The notes under the pieces were generated by a model that saw only the letters and a list, made by a program, of their open reading frames with translations, was not told where the DNA came from and made no database searches. A stretch of DNA of 64,000 nucleotides from Microbacterium galbinum (GTDB lineage: Bacteria > Actinomycetota > Actinomycetes > Actinomycetales > Microbacteriaceae), in the NCBI RefSeq assembly GCF_023091225.1, contig NZ_JAHWXM010000001.1, positions 1,364,001-1,428,000 of the forward strand. The letters run 5' to 3'. Shown piece after piece: positions 17,801-25,978 of the stretch; position 1 is the first letter of the stretch, and each line of letters starts with the position of its first letter. The position numbers and the translations under genes were made by a program.

Positions 17801-18376
17801 CTGGAAGAGCGGGAGCAGGTCGTCGACGGCGTGTGTGCTGAGCGTGCCGTCTCCCAGGATGAGATCGACCTCGTCGGCGCGCGGCACTCCCAGTCGATCG
17901 AGTTGGTCGACGTATGCCGCGAGCTGCATCAACGCGGTGACGCGCGCCTTGCGCGCCAGTTTCGAGTCCTGCACCCGCCAACGGCCGTCGGCATCGCGTC
18001 GCAGGAAATCGGCGAACCCCACGAACTCCTCGGTGGCGAACGCCGCCTGGAAGACGACCTCCGCATCCGAACGCAGAGCCGCCAGGCTCTCCTCGACCGC
18101 AGCACCCAGCGCCGCGGCATCCGTCGACGACACCTTCGCGATCTGGCGCACCGCGTCGTCACCGAGTTCGGCGACGTACCGCGCGAGCACGTTCCTCTCG
18201 TGGACGTCACCGAGCAGCGCCGCACGCGCGAGCGTCGCGTCTTCGGGCTCTTCGACCGCCGGAACCCGGCCCAGCTTGGCGTCGATCGCACGGCACCAGG
18301 CGAACTCGCATTCGGCTGCGGCCTTGAGGTCGCTGGCGCTCCAGATGACGCGCTGCGCCTGAGTGTCGATCCGCAC
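14867..18376 (-). CDS. TM0106-family RecB-like nuclease fused to SF1 helicase
   Basis: 1169-aa two-part protein. Residues 1-~500 are a RecB-like/TM0106 nuclease region with VVACGRCATCEEQV, a possible metal or Fe-S ligand set, followed by an RNase H-like YprB domain starting DIFFDFEGDPLY (acidic residues for metal). Residues ~740-1160 are a Dna2/Upf1-like SF1 helicase with Walker A GPPGTGKTYTG, Walker B LLVIDEAGQFS, GDPQQLPQV and the C-terminal RLNVAISRAQ. It probably unwinds and cuts nucleic acid in repair. Start GTG at 18376 follows GGAG. The downstream GNAT gene follows within 13 nt. Confidence 0.9.
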   Translation of the reverse strand: MRIDTQAQRVIWSASDLKAAAECEFAWCRAIDAKLGRVPAVEEPEDATLARAALLGDVHERNVLARYVAELGDDAVRQIAKVSSTDAAALGAAVEESLAALRSDAEVVFQAAFATEEFVGFADFLRRDADGRWRVQDSKLARKARVTALMQLAAYVDQLDRLGVPRADEVDLILGDGTLSTHAVDDLLPLFQVRRARLRALISDRRIDAGAEGDPLAWGDDRGDLQVVACGRCATCEEQVIAHRDLLMVARMRPVQRARLRAAGIATIDELATAPTAPAGMNVDTFEGLRAQAALQLRADASGAPTFDVHYAPAIHTLPVPSHGDIFFDFEGDPLYTEPAPIGESHWGIDYLFGWVDNADQYTAIWAHTFAEERRAFETFLDFVAVRRAAHPGMHIYHYAPYETSHLVAMAARHGVREGEVDRLLREGVFVDLYPLVLRTVRVGSRSYSIKKLEPLYMGDDVRTSDVQKGDDSIVQYVAARELAAAGEQSDADAVLADLADYNRYDCVSTRRLRNWLIEIARQKGVSPAPPDAADQVIYEPSPRSVALLADAERAVEAGQDGQVHRIAAAAIDYFPREAKSFWVSHFQRLREPVTMWEGTRDVVRVDAGSSVVRREWSIGEGRRVMSRDIEIRGEVSPGTTLGVGAQPFALYEAPAPFDVDIPSRAVHVPHAVTVAEVLEDGFLITETAIQGQTWDELPLALTPAAPPRVVSLQGAIDEWADAVHAAAPGFPEDPATDILRRIPPRTRSGAPLPPVEAGAGDPIDAIVRGVLDLDRSYLAVQGPPGTGKTYTGSRVIARLVNEHGFKIGVVAQSHAIIETLLARVVADGVAPAQVAKAPKDPDSDPAYTVIPKSGMAAFLAEHADEGVVVGGTAWDFSNTARVERGGLDLLVIDEAGQFSLASTIAVAAGAKRLLLLGDPQQLPQVSQGAHPEPVDTSALGWVMDGDAVVRPEYGYFLARSWRMHPFVAAPVSKLAYAGKLASAPGTEKRSVDGIDPGLHVVPLRHRGNATQSPEEAAEVVRIVRDLVGRTFTDNTGAGANADTDDDNTTTRPLTPADIIVITPYNAQRQLVHEVLASAGFGDVPVGTVDNFQGKEAVVSITSLAASSGRDAPRGPEFLLLQNRLNVAISRAQCVAYLIHSPALLDDLPYTPEGVARLSAFARLVGAAD

Positions 18377-18446
18377 GATGCTCCATTTCGTCGTGCTTCG
18401 ACACTAGCTGCGGCATCCGACATCGCCGCAGCTCACGGCACCCGGG

Positions 18447-19265
18447 TCAGCGCCACCAGGTGTCGTCGGGCGTCACGGGGAGGTTGCGCTTGTGCTGGGT
18501 CGCGAGGTAGCGCGCTTCGATCCGGCCGGCCACCTCGGAGTCCACCGGGCGCCCCTCGAGGAAGTCGTCGATCTGCTCGTAGGTGAGTCCGAGCTCGTCC
18601 TCGTCGGCGCGTCCGGGTTGCCCGTCGAGCAGATCCGCCGTCGGCACCTTGAACGCGAGCCGGTCGGGGGCGCCGAGGAACTGCAGCAGCGCGCGACCCT
18701 GTCGCTTCGAGAGGCCGGAGAGCGGCAGGATGTCGGCGGCCCCGTCACCGAACTTCGTGTAGAAGCCGGTCACGGCCTCGGCGGCGTGATCGGTGCCGAT
18801 GACGAGGGCGCCCTCGTGCCCGGCCAGCGCATACTGCGTGACCATGCGCACCCGTGCCTTGATGTTGCCGCGGTTGAAATCGCTGATGTCGCTGGTCACG
18901 GCGAACTCGATATCCTCTTCGACGCCGTCGACGCCGTTCTGGATGTTGACCTCGACCGAGCTGTCGGCGGCGATGAAGGCGAGTGCCGCCTCGGCATCCG
19001 CTGCGTCGTGCTGCACCCGGTACGGAAGGCGCACGGCCAGGAAACGGGCTTCTCCGCCTTCGGCACGCACGCGCTCGACCGCGAGCTGTGCGAGGCGACC
19101 GGCGAGCGTCGAGTCCTGACCACCCGAGATCCCGAGCACGTAGCCTCGGGCGCCGGTGGTGCGGAGGTAGTCGGCGAGGAACTGCACCCGCCGTTCGACC
19201 TCGGACTCGGGATCGATCTCGGCGCGAACACCGAGGGCATCGGAGATCTGCTTCTGCAGGGACAC
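18447..19265 (-). CDS. nadE: NH3-dependent NAD+ synthetase
   Basis: 272-aa enzyme that amidates deamido-NAD+ with ammonia and ATP. The PP-loop SGGQDST is at residues 47-53; [19 protein letters not shown] and [21 protein letters not shown] are signature segments. No glutaminase domain is present, so it uses free ammonia. The GTG at 19265 is chosen because [12 protein letters not shown] aligns with the E. coli NadE N-terminus and it follows GGAGGAA; a GTG four codons upstream is less likely. Confidence 0.96.
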   Translation of the reverse strand: MSLQKQISDALGVRAEIDPESEVERRVQFLADYLRTTGARGYVLGISGGQDSTLAGRLAQLAVERVRAEGGEARFLAVRLPYRVQHDAADAEAALAFIAADSSVEVNIQNGVDGVEEDIEFAVTSDISDFNRGNIKARVRMVTQYALAGHEGALVIGTDHAAEAVTGFYTKFGDGAADILPLSGLSKRQGRALLQFLGAPDRLAFKVPTADLLDGQPGRADEDELGLTYEQIDDFLEGRPVDSEVAGRIEARYLATQHKRNLPVTPDDTWWR

Positions 19266-19367
19266 GGCTTCCTCCACTCTTCCTCCTCCCAGTATCTCCC
19301 GGTCCTGTTACGGAGGGATGACGCATCGCGGATGCCCCGCGGCTTCGCGTCGCCCGCCGGCACCTGG

Positions 19368-19373
19368 CAGGAT
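19368..19373 (+). promoter_or_regulatory. Leaderless -10 (CAGGAT) of the nucleosidase gene
   Basis: CAGGAT, six bases, GTG at 19380; same geometry as the TANNNT promoters, but the first base is C. Confidence 0.5.
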
Positions 19374-19379
19374 GGCGAG

Positions 19380-19937
19380 GTGAAACTTCTCGTCGCCGCC
19401 ATGGCATCCGAACTCGAAGCGTTCCCCGAGAACCTCGAAGGATTCGATCAGCTCGTCACCGGCGAGGGCAAGATGCAGGCGACGTACGCCCTCACACGCG
19501 CGCTCGACGCGAAGCCCTACGACGAGGTCGTCGTCGTCGGCACGGCGGGTGGGATCGATCCGGATCTCGACGCGAGCGTCCACGAGATCGGGAGCGCCCT
19601 GCAGCACGACGTGTTCGATCTCGACGGCATCGCGGGCCAGCACGTCTCACTTCCGGCGCGCGTGTCGACGGGTCGCGACGGCGTGCTGATCGCGACCGGC
19701 GACAGCTTCGTGGGCGATGCCGGCATCACGGCGGTCATCCGCCCGTCCGGCGCCGGACTCGTCGATATGGAGACCTACGCGTACATCTGGGTCGCCGAGA
19801 AGTTCGGGGTGCCTATCCGGGCGTTCCGCGCGATCTCGGATCGCGCCGAGGAGGGCGCGCTGGTCGATTTCCGGGCGGCGATCGCCCGGTGCAGCGTCCA
19901 GCTGCGCGAGGTCATCCGGCAGGAGTACGGCGTCTGA
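19380..19937 (+). CDS. MTA/SAH nucleosidase-like phosphorylase-superfamily protein
   Basis: 185-aa cytoplasmic protein of the purine nucleoside phosphorylase/nucleosidase superfamily. It begins KLLVAAMASELEAF, has VVVVGTAGGIDPDL and the ribose-binding core GLVDMETYAYIWVAEKFGVP with later RAISDRAEEGALVDF, the Asp of which corresponds to the base-binding acid. It is shorter than MtnN (about 230 aa). Likely hydrolyses a nucleoside or adenosyl thioether. The GTG start at 19380 fits a leaderless transcript; a longer upstream reading would overlap nadE antisense. Confidence 0.88.
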   Translation: MKLLVAAMASELEAFPENLEGFDQLVTGEGKMQATYALTRALDAKPYDEVVVVGTAGGIDPDLDASVHEIGSALQHDVFDLDGIAGQHVSLPARVSTGRDGVLIATGDSFVGDAGITAVIRPSGAGLVDMETYAYIWVAEKFGVPIRAFRAISDRAEEGALVDFRAAIARCSVQLREVIRQEYGV

Positions 19938-19949
19938 GCGGCGCCGCCG

Positions 19950-19967
19950 TCCGCGCATGTGCGCGGA
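19950..19967. terminator. Hairpin between the convergent nucleosidase and sbcC genes
   Basis: 8-bp stem TCCGCGCA/TGCGCGGA with a two-base loop in the 62-nt gap. Likely a shared terminator, although no T-run follows. Confidence 0.5.
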
Positions 19968-19999
19968 TACCGCGTCCGCACGCCTGAGCGGATGTCGCG

Positions 20000-22900
20000 T
20001 CAGCGCGTCTCGATGACGCTGGGCCCGGCACTCGTCGCACGTACGCGGAGCTGCGCCGGGATCTGATCCTGCATCGCCTCGACGTGACTGATCACGCCGA
20101 CGGTTCGACCGCCCTGCCGCAGTTCGTCGAGCGTGCGCATCGCGACGTCGAGGGTGTCGGCGTCGAGAGACCCGAAGCCCTCGTCGATGAAGAGCGTGTC
20201 GAGACGGATGCCGCCGGCCCGGGCGGTGACCACCTCCGCGAGTCCGAGCGCGAGTGCGAGGGAACTCAGGAAGGTCTCGCCGCCCGAGAGCGACTGCGCG
20301 GGACGTGTCTGCCCGGTGAAGGCGTCGTGGACGACGATGCCGAGCCCCGATGCGGCGCCGCGTGCGGCGAGGGCGTCGGAGTGCCGGAGCTGGTAGCGGC
20401 CCGTGGACATGTCGCCCAGCCGACGGTTGGCCGCCTCGACGATCTCCTCGAGCTCGGCGGCGAGCACGAAGGTCTCGAGCGTCATCTTTCGTGTGTTCGG
20501 GCCCCGACCGGCGATCGAATCGGCGAGGTTCTGCAGCACGGCGTGCTCGGCCATCTCCTCGGCGCTGCGACCGTGCTCGTCTGCGGCGGCCGCGGTGAGC
20601 GACGTCAGCCGTTCGAGCACACCCGCTGCGGCTCCGGCGGCGGAGACTGCGGTGATCCAGCCGGCCCGGGCGTCGGCGGCGGATGCTTCGAACGGCGCGA
20701 TGTCGATCGGTTCGTCGGGGAGCGCACGCATCTCGAGCGGCAGAAGGATGCTCTTCTCCTTCTCGCGGCTCACGGCGTGCCGGGTGATCTTCTCCTCGAG
20801 TGCGTCGCACTCGCGCGGCGAGCGCAGAGCCGCGCGGGCGTCGTCGATCGTCTCGAAGGGCGAGTCGGTGAGTGCGCTCCGTCGAGCCGCCTCGGCCTCG
20901 GCGCGAGCGAGCTCCCGCTGTTCGAGGTCGCGGAGCGCGGAGGCGAGCGCCGTTGCAGCGGCGATGCCGTCGCTGGTGATCGCGATGCGCGATGCGACCG
21001 AAGGGAATTCACCTCGCGCTTCGACGATGCGCGCTTCGGCTTCTCGGGCGCTCTGCTCCTGGGCGGCGAGGGTCTCGCGTGCCGCCCCCACTGCCGCCTC
21101 CGCGGCGGCGCGCTCGTCGTCGAGGGCCTCCGCTCGAGCGGAGATCGCGGAGATGGCGGCGTCATGGGTGGCGAGAGCACTCTGCGCATCGATCGAGGAT
21201 CGCCGCTCGGTCTCGAGCGCCTCGAGTTCGGCCAGCGCCGTCTCTGCGGTACGACCCTCAGCGGCGGCCTCCGCTCCGGCGATCTTCTCGCGGAGCGACA
21301 CGTGATGCTCGGAGGCGGCACGTTCCCGTCGAGCAGCCAGGTCACGCACGGCCTCCGCGGCCTCGACGTCGTCTGCCGACACCGGGTCGGCGTGCACGGC
21401 GGGAGCCGGATGCTCGCGCGACCCGCACACGGGGCACGGTTCCTGAGCCGTGAGAGTAGAGGCGAGTTCTCCCGCGAAGCCGTCGAGGCGCCGTCGACGC
21501 AGGAGCGCGAGCGCGGTCTGAGCCGTCGCCACCTCGTCGGTCGCCTCCGCGAGCGCACGCTCGGCCGCGGCGCTCTCCTCCCGCAGCTCTTCGCGACGGC
21601 GCACGGCCTCCGCGCGGGTGATCGCCTGGTCGCGCCGTCGGGTGAGGTCGTCGAGACGGTCAGCGGTGCGCCTCGCTTCGTCGCGGGCGTGGGTTTCCCT
21701 GGCGAGCTCGGCGGGCAGGTCGCCCTGCTCCCGGACGAGCTCGGCGACGCGTGCGGCGGCCTCACTCGCCGCGGCACGCGCGCGTTCGATCTCCGCGTTG
21801 CGGGAAGCGGAACCCTCCTCGAGCAGAGCGGCCTGCTCCCATGCGCCACGCTCGCTCAGACGCTCGGCAACCCAGTCGTTCAGCAGGTCGACGGTGGGGG
21901 CGTCGAGACCCGCATCGACGGCGCCCCACTCGTCTTCCGCGATCCGCGCCGACTCCGCCGCGGACTCCGCGGCGCGTGCGGCCCGTTCGGCGGCATCGAT
22001 CACTGCGCGGAGGGCCTCGGCGCTGCGCGCGGACGCGAGCGCGACCCGATCCTCGTCGATCTGCGGCTGCTCGGCGTCCAGTATCGCGAGCGCGGCACGC
22101 GAACGGTCGCGTTCGCTCTGCGCCGCACGTTCCTCACGAACCTCGGCGAGTCGGGCATCCGCCGCCGCGAGTGCGCGCTCGGCATCGTCGCGTTCGGCAC
22201 GGCGGCGCTCGCTGCGATACGCGGCTCGCGCCTCGGCGCGGCGAAGATCGTCGAGGCGTCCGCCCGTGTCGGCGGCGGGCACGTCCCGCGACGCCGCGGC
22301 TCCGGGTGTCGGCCCACCGCCGGAAGCGCCGGCGGACTCGGAAGCGAACGGCTCATCCGCCGCCGCAGCGCCTCCGGACGCCGCGGACTCGCCGGACGCC
22401 GCGGACTCTCCGGACGCCTCGGACTCCGCGGTGTGCGCGCGCTCATCCGCTCCCAGCGCCTCCCGAGAGACGAGCGCCTCGGCCTCGTCGAGCCGCGCTC
22501 CGATCGTCGCCAGACGCAGGTCGAGTGCGCGTTCCGACGCTCGACGCCGCTCATCGAATCGCGTTTGCACGTCGTCGAACCGCTCGGTGCCGAACAGCCG
22601 GCGGAGAAGTGCCTGGCGGTCCTTGCTATTGGCGAGCAGGAACTCCGAGAAGCGGTTCTGGGCGAGAAGGATCACCTGCAGGAACTGCTCGCGGCTCAGT
22701 TGGAGGATCTCGTCGAGTTCGTGAGCGACGTCGACGGCGCGGGCGGCTCGCCCGATCCATCCCGACTCCGTGTGCTCCTCGAGAGCCACCGCCGGTGCCT
22801 GTTTGGTCAGACCGCCTCCGCGTTTGGCCGGGCGCAGGTACTCGGGCGAACGCGTGACCCGATAGCGACCCGCCGGGGTGCTGAACTCGATCGAGACCTC

Positions 22901-23131
22901 GGAGATGTCATCGGGCTCGCAGTAGTCGCTGCGCAGCCGCTTCTCGCCGCCTTCGTAACGCGGCACTCCGCCGTAGAGCCCGAAGCACACGGCATCGAGG
23001 ATGCTCGACTTGCCCGCACCCGTGCGACCGGCGATCAAGAAGATGCCATCGTCGGCGAACGAGTCGAAGTCGACGACCTGGCGCGAGCGGAACGGACCGA
23101 ATCCCTCGGCCTCCAGGCGGTGCAGGCGCAT
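20000..23131 (-). CDS. sbcC: SMC-like exonuclease subunit SbcC
   Basis: 1043-aa ATPase of the SbcCD (Rad50/Mre11-type) nuclease that cuts hairpins and processes broken ends. The N-terminal MRLHRLEAEGFGPF with Walker A AGRTGAGKSSIL and the C-terminal SLSGGETFLSSLAL signature and FIDEGFGSLD Walker B form the ATPase head. Long Ala/Glu/Arg-rich coiled-coil arms flank a zinc hook CPVCGSREH near residue 560. A Ser/Ala/Gly-rich repeat insert lies at residues ~230-285. Its ATG directly follows the sbcD stop (TAGATG). Confidence 0.96.
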   Translation of the reverse strand: MRLHRLEAEGFGPFRSRQVVDFDSFADDGIFLIAGRTGAGKSSILDAVCFGLYGGVPRYEGGEKRLRSDYCEPDDISEVSIEFSTPAGRYRVTRSPEYLRPAKRGGGLTKQAPAVALEEHTESGWIGRAARAVDVAHELDEILQLSREQFLQVILLAQNRFSEFLLANSKDRQALLRRLFGTERFDDVQTRFDERRRASERALDLRLATIGARLDEAEALVSREALGADERAHTAESEASGESAASGESAASGGAAAADEPFASESAGASGGGPTPGAAASRDVPAADTGGRLDDLRRAEARAAYRSERRRAERDDAERALAAADARLAEVREERAAQSERDRSRAALAILDAEQPQIDEDRVALASARSAEALRAVIDAAERAARAAESAAESARIAEDEWGAVDAGLDAPTVDLLNDWVAERLSERGAWEQAALLEEGSASRNAEIERARAAASEAAARVAELVREQGDLPAELARETHARDEARRTADRLDDLTRRRDQAITRAEAVRRREELREESAAAERALAEATDEVATAQTALALLRRRRLDGFAGELASTLTAQEPCPVCGSREHPAPAVHADPVSADDVEAAEAVRDLAARRERAASEHHVSLREKIAGAEAAAEGRTAETALAELEALETERRSSIDAQSALATHDAAISAISARAEALDDERAAAEAAVGAARETLAAQEQSAREAEARIVEARGEFPSVASRIAITSDGIAAATALASALRDLEQRELARAEAEAARRSALTDSPFETIDDARAALRSPRECDALEEKITRHAVSREKEKSILLPLEMRALPDEPIDIAPFEASAADARAGWITAVSAAGAAAGVLERLTSLTAAAADEHGRSAEEMAEHAVLQNLADSIAGRGPNTRKMTLETFVLAAELEEIVEAANRRLGDMSTGRYQLRHSDALAARGAASGLGIVVHDAFTGQTRPAQSLSGGETFLSSLALALGLAEVVTARAGGIRLDTLFIDEGFGSLDADTLDVAMRTLDELRQGGRTVGVISHVEAMQDQIPAQLRVRATSAGPSVIETR
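22345..22440 (-). repeat. Degenerate short tandem repeats inside sbcC
   Basis: Several imperfect 15-18-base units of the type GACTCGCCGGACGCCGCG coding for SGESAASGESAASG-like sequence, followed by more Ala/Ser/Gly. This inserts a flexible linker in the first coiled-coil arm. Confidence 0.7.
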
Positions 23132-24301
23132 CTAGACGAGCGCCTCTGCGCGCACCCGGTCGTCGAGCACCTCACGGATGAGCTCGATCTCACGTGCCGT
23201 GGGCCCGTGGCCCTCGCGGACGTGCTCGAGGAAGGCGGCGATGCGTTCGTCGTCGCTCACGGCCTCGCGCAGACGCGCCGCGTACGACCCTTCACCGCTC
23301 TCGACCGTCGTCGCCGGCAGGTGCTGCACCAGTGCGCAGAACGGAAAGCGCTCACGGAGGCGGCGCATCGGCTCGGTCTGCGGAAGCGCGTCGGTGTAGG
23401 TCGCGCACACCCAATCCTCGGCGTGAGCCGCGACGTTGTCGTCGGAGAGGATCTCGTCGAGGGTGCCCGTCAGAGTGACGAGCCGGCGCGGAACCGGGAG
23501 GTCGAGCCACTCGACACCCGCGAGCCCGCTCTCTCCGATCTCGACGAGCCAGGAGCCGCGCGGCTTGCTCTGCTCGCCGAAGCTGTAGTGCAGGGGCGCT
23601 CCGGCATAGCGCACGCGGTCGCTCAGGCGGTTGCGGCCGTGGATGTGCCCGAGAGCGACGTAGTCGGGGCCGTCAAACACCTCGAGCGGCACGACGTCGA
23701 GCCCGCCCTGGCGCACCTCGCGCTCGAGCCCCGTCGTCGCATCGACTCCGGCGGCGAAGCAGTGGGCGATCGCGACCGAGCGACCGTCGTGACGCGCCAT
23801 GCCCTCGCGGACGAGATGCATGGCATGCGCCATCGTCTGCGCCTGGGTGCGCAGGGGACGTCCCTCGGCATCTCCCTCGGGCCAGTGCTGGCGCACGATC
23901 GCGGGCTCGAGATACGGGATCCCGAAGAAGTTCACCGGACCGTCGACATCGTGAATCGTCACCGGCGTGCCGATCGCCAGCGGATCGGTGAGCACGTGGA
24001 TGCCCTCGCGCAGCAGCCGGGCCTGGAAACCGAGTCGGGCCGCCGAGTCGTGGTTACCGCTCGTCACGACGACGCTCGCCCCCGTGTCGTGCAGCGCGAC
24101 CAGCGCATCGCCGAGCAGGGTGTAGGCGGGACCCGATGGCGTCGCGGAGTCGAAGACATCGCCCGCCACGACCACGACGTCGACCGCGTGCTCCCTCACC
24201 TGCTCCGTGAGCGCTCCGAGCACCTCGGCCAGCGCGTCCATGGTCGAGTTGCCATGGAAGGTGCGGCCGATGTGCCAGTCGGAGGTGTGCAGGATGCGCA
24301 T
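23132..24301 (-). CDS. sbcD: Exonuclease subunit SbcD (Mre11-like)
   Basis: 389-aa metallophosphoesterase partner of SbcC. All phosphoesterase motifs are visible: HTSDWHIG near the N-terminus, VAGDVFD, TSGNHDS, and ALGHIHGRNRL. It supplies Mn2+-dependent exo/endonuclease activity. ATG at 24301 is preferred to a GTG two codons upstream because it lies exactly six bases after TACCGT and gives the family N-terminus MRILHTSDWHIG. Its stop abuts the sbcC ATG with no gap. Confidence 0.96.
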   Translation of the reverse strand: MRILHTSDWHIGRTFHGNSTMDALAEVLGALTEQVREHAVDVVVVAGDVFDSATPSGPAYTLLGDALVALHDTGASVVVTSGNHDSAARLGFQARLLREGIHVLTDPLAIGTPVTIHDVDGPVNFFGIPYLEPAIVRQHWPEGDAEGRPLRTQAQTMAHAMHLVREGMARHDGRSVAIAHCFAAGVDATTGLEREVRQGGLDVVPLEVFDGPDYVALGHIHGRNRLSDRVRYAGAPLHYSFGEQSKPRGSWLVEIGESGLAGVEWLDLPVPRRLVTLTGTLDEILSDDNVAAHAEDWVCATYTDALPQTEPMRRLRERFPFCALVQHLPATTVESGEGSYAARLREAVSDDERIAAFLEHVREGHGPTAREIELIREVLDDRVRAEALV

Positions 24302-24307
24302 AATCAC

Positions 24308-24313
24308 ACGGTA
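24308..24313 (-). promoter_or_regulatory. Leaderless -10 (TACCGT) of sbcD
   Basis: TACCGT, six bases, ATG at 24301. The spacing selects this start over the upstream GTG at 24307. Confidence 0.65.
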
Positions 24314-24364
24314 CGAAGGGCCACCGACATTCCGTCCGAGGCGTGCCGCAGCAGCCGTTCACCG

Positions 24365-24400
24365 GCGGCGGATCGACGGGGCCGATCGTCGATCCGCCGC
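24365..24400 (-). terminator. Hairpin terminator of the DHA2 efflux gene
   Basis: Perfect 13-bp stem (24365-24377 with 24388-24400) and a 10-base loop, 21 nt past the MFS stop and before the sbcD promoter. Confidence 0.8.
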
Positions 24401-24421
24401 CCGACGGGCGACCGGCTCCGC

Positions 24422-25867
24422 TCAGTGCGCGGAGGGGACGGCCTCTCCGAGCGACGGCAGCAGCGCGCTCTTCGATCCGCGAACCATGGTCGCCGCGATC
24501 ACCGAGGCGGCGACCATGAAGATCGATGCGGCGATGAACGTCCAGCCGTAGGCATCCGTGAGTCGCTCCGGACCAACCTCTGTCTGCGCGTGTCCACCGA
24601 CCGCGGCCGCGTAGACCGCCGTGAACACCGACAACCCGATCGATCCGCCGATCTGCATCGCCGAGTTCGCGACCGCCGACGCCACCCCGGCGTCGTGCGG
24701 CGCGACGCCCGAGAGCGCCAGGTTCTGCAGAGGGATGAACACGAAGCCCATCCCGATCCCCAGCAGCACCAGCGCCGGGGCGATCTGAACGACGTACGCA
24801 CCGTCCGGTGTGATTCCCGAGAGCGTGAACAGGCCGACCGCACCGATCAGCGGGCCGACCACGAGCATCGGGCGCGGGCCGATCACGGGCAGCAGCTTGG
24901 TCGCGATCGGCGCGAGCACCATGGTCGCGATCGGGAGCGGGAGGCTCGCGAGCCCGGCCTGGAGCGCTCCCATGCCGAGAACGAACTGCAGGTGGAACGT
25001 CAGGTACACGGTCGCGCCGATCATGATCGCGCCGGCGACACCCTGGATGAGGAACGCGCCGCCGCGCACGCGGTCGGCGACCACACGCAACGGGAGCAGC
25101 GGGTGCGCGACCCGACTCTCGACCCAGACGAAGAGTCCGAGGAGCACGCCGCCGAGCACGAGGAAGCCGATCGTCAGGGGCTGCGCCCACCCGCCCTCGG
25201 CGAGGCTGAACCCGTAGACGAGGGACCCGAGTCCGAGGGTGACGCTCAGGGCACCCGCGATATCGAGGCGCTTGCTGCCCTCAGCCGCGCTCTCGGTCAG
25301 CACGATCGCCCCACCGGCCACGCCGATCACGACGAAGACGAGGTTGACCAGCAGGCACCAACGCCAGTCGGCGAATTCGGTCAGGACGCCGCCGAGCAGC
25401 ATGCCGATGGCCGCGCCGGTGCCGGCGACCGTGCCGAACACGGCGAAGGCGGTGTTGCGCTCCCGTCCAGTCGGGAACGTCACGGTCAACAACGCCAGGG
25501 CCGCCGGCGCGAGGAGGGCGGCGAACACGCCCTGCAGGCCTCGCGCGAGGACCAGCTCCCAGCCCTGCTGGGCGAGACCGCCGTAGAGGGAGGCGGCTCC
25601 GAAGCCGAGCATGCCGATCAGGAACGCCCGCTTGCGTCCGATGAAATCGGCGATCCGGCCGCCCAGGAGCAGGAGCGCTCCGAAGGCGAGGGCATAGGCC
25701 GTCACGACCCACTGGCGCTGCACGTCGCTGAGATCGAGAGCGGCCTGAGCACGGGGCAGGGCGATGTTGACGATGGTGCCATCGAGGACGACGACCAGTT
25801 GGGTCAACGAGAGGACGACGAGCGCCCACCATCGGGTCTGAGGGCGGGCGCGCAGGGATGACGACAT
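24422..25867 (-). CDS. MFS efflux transporter, DHA2 (14-TM) family
   Basis: 481-aa drug:H+ antiporter-like protein. The first helix has LSLTQLVVVLDGTIVNIALP, the DHA2 motif D1 signature (LDxTxVNxALP), and GGRIADFIGRKRAFLIGM is motif A; helix 5 has the antiporter motif C pattern GTVAGTGAAIGMLLGG. Hydrophobic segments fit 14 passes. Start ATG at 25867 follows GGAGG, but that site is one arm of a perfect hairpin (25872-25907), so its synthesis is probably conditional. Expected to export toxic compounds or antibiotics; substrate unknown. Confidence 0.93.
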   Translation of the reverse strand: MSSSLRARPQTRWWALVVLSLTQLVVVLDGTIVNIALPRAQAALDLSDVQRQWVVTAYALAFGALLLLGGRIADFIGRKRAFLIGMLGFGAASLYGGLAQQGWELVLARGLQGVFAALLAPAALALLTVTFPTGRERNTAFAVFGTVAGTGAAIGMLLGGVLTEFADWRWCLLVNLVFVVIGVAGGAIVLTESAAEGSKRLDIAGALSVTLGLGSLVYGFSLAEGGWAQPLTIGFLVLGGVLLGLFVWVESRVAHPLLPLRVVADRVRGGAFLIQGVAGAIMIGATVYLTFHLQFVLGMGALQAGLASLPLPIATMVLAPIATKLLPVIGPRPMLVVGPLIGAVGLFTLSGITPDGAYVVQIAPALVLLGIGMGFVFIPLQNLALSGVAPHDAGVASAVANSAMQIGGSIGLSVFTAVYAAAVGGHAQTEVGPERLTDAYGWTFIAASIFMVAASVIAATMVRGSKSALLPSLGEAVPSAH

Positions 25868-25871
25868 GGAA

Positions 25872-25907
25872 AAACCTCCGGTGTCTGGTGAAGGATGCCG
25901 GAGGTTT
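25872..25907 (-). promoter_or_regulatory. Hairpin sequestering the MFS ribosome site
   Basis: On the mRNA strand AAACCTCCGG (25907-25898) pairs perfectly with CCGGAGGTTT (25881-25872) around a 16-base loop. The second arm contains the GGAGG ribosome site and is followed by two more T and CC-ATG. A competing short stem GAGG/CCTC (25911-25914 with 25900-25903) could disrupt it. This is typical translational attenuation or terminator-like architecture. Confidence 0.75.
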
Positions 25908-25944
25908 CGAGCCTCGGACCAGCGCGCCGCGGGCGCCTGACCAC

Positions 25945-25963
25945 CTCAGCCGACGGGGCTGAG
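25945..25963 (-). promoter_or_regulatory. Upstream hairpin in the MFS leader
   Basis: 7-bp stem CTCAGCC/GGCTGAG with a five-base loop, near the 5' end of the predicted leader and upstream of the ribosome-site hairpin. Confidence 0.55.
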
Positions 25964-25972
25964 CAGAGCTCG

Positions 25973-25978
25973 ACTATA
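25973..25978 (-). promoter_or_regulatory. Predicted -10 of the MFS leader transcript
   Basis: TATAGT on the minus strand, giving a leader of ~100 nt that contains both hairpins. No clear -35 is seen. Confidence 0.5.

Noticed and set aside
20084..25861. Very long open frame (1925 codons) on the + strand
   Set aside because: It is antisense to sbcC, sbcD and the DHA2 transporter, which have full domain motifs; high-GC codon bias leaves antisense frames open. The Arg/Gly-rich translation has no domain.
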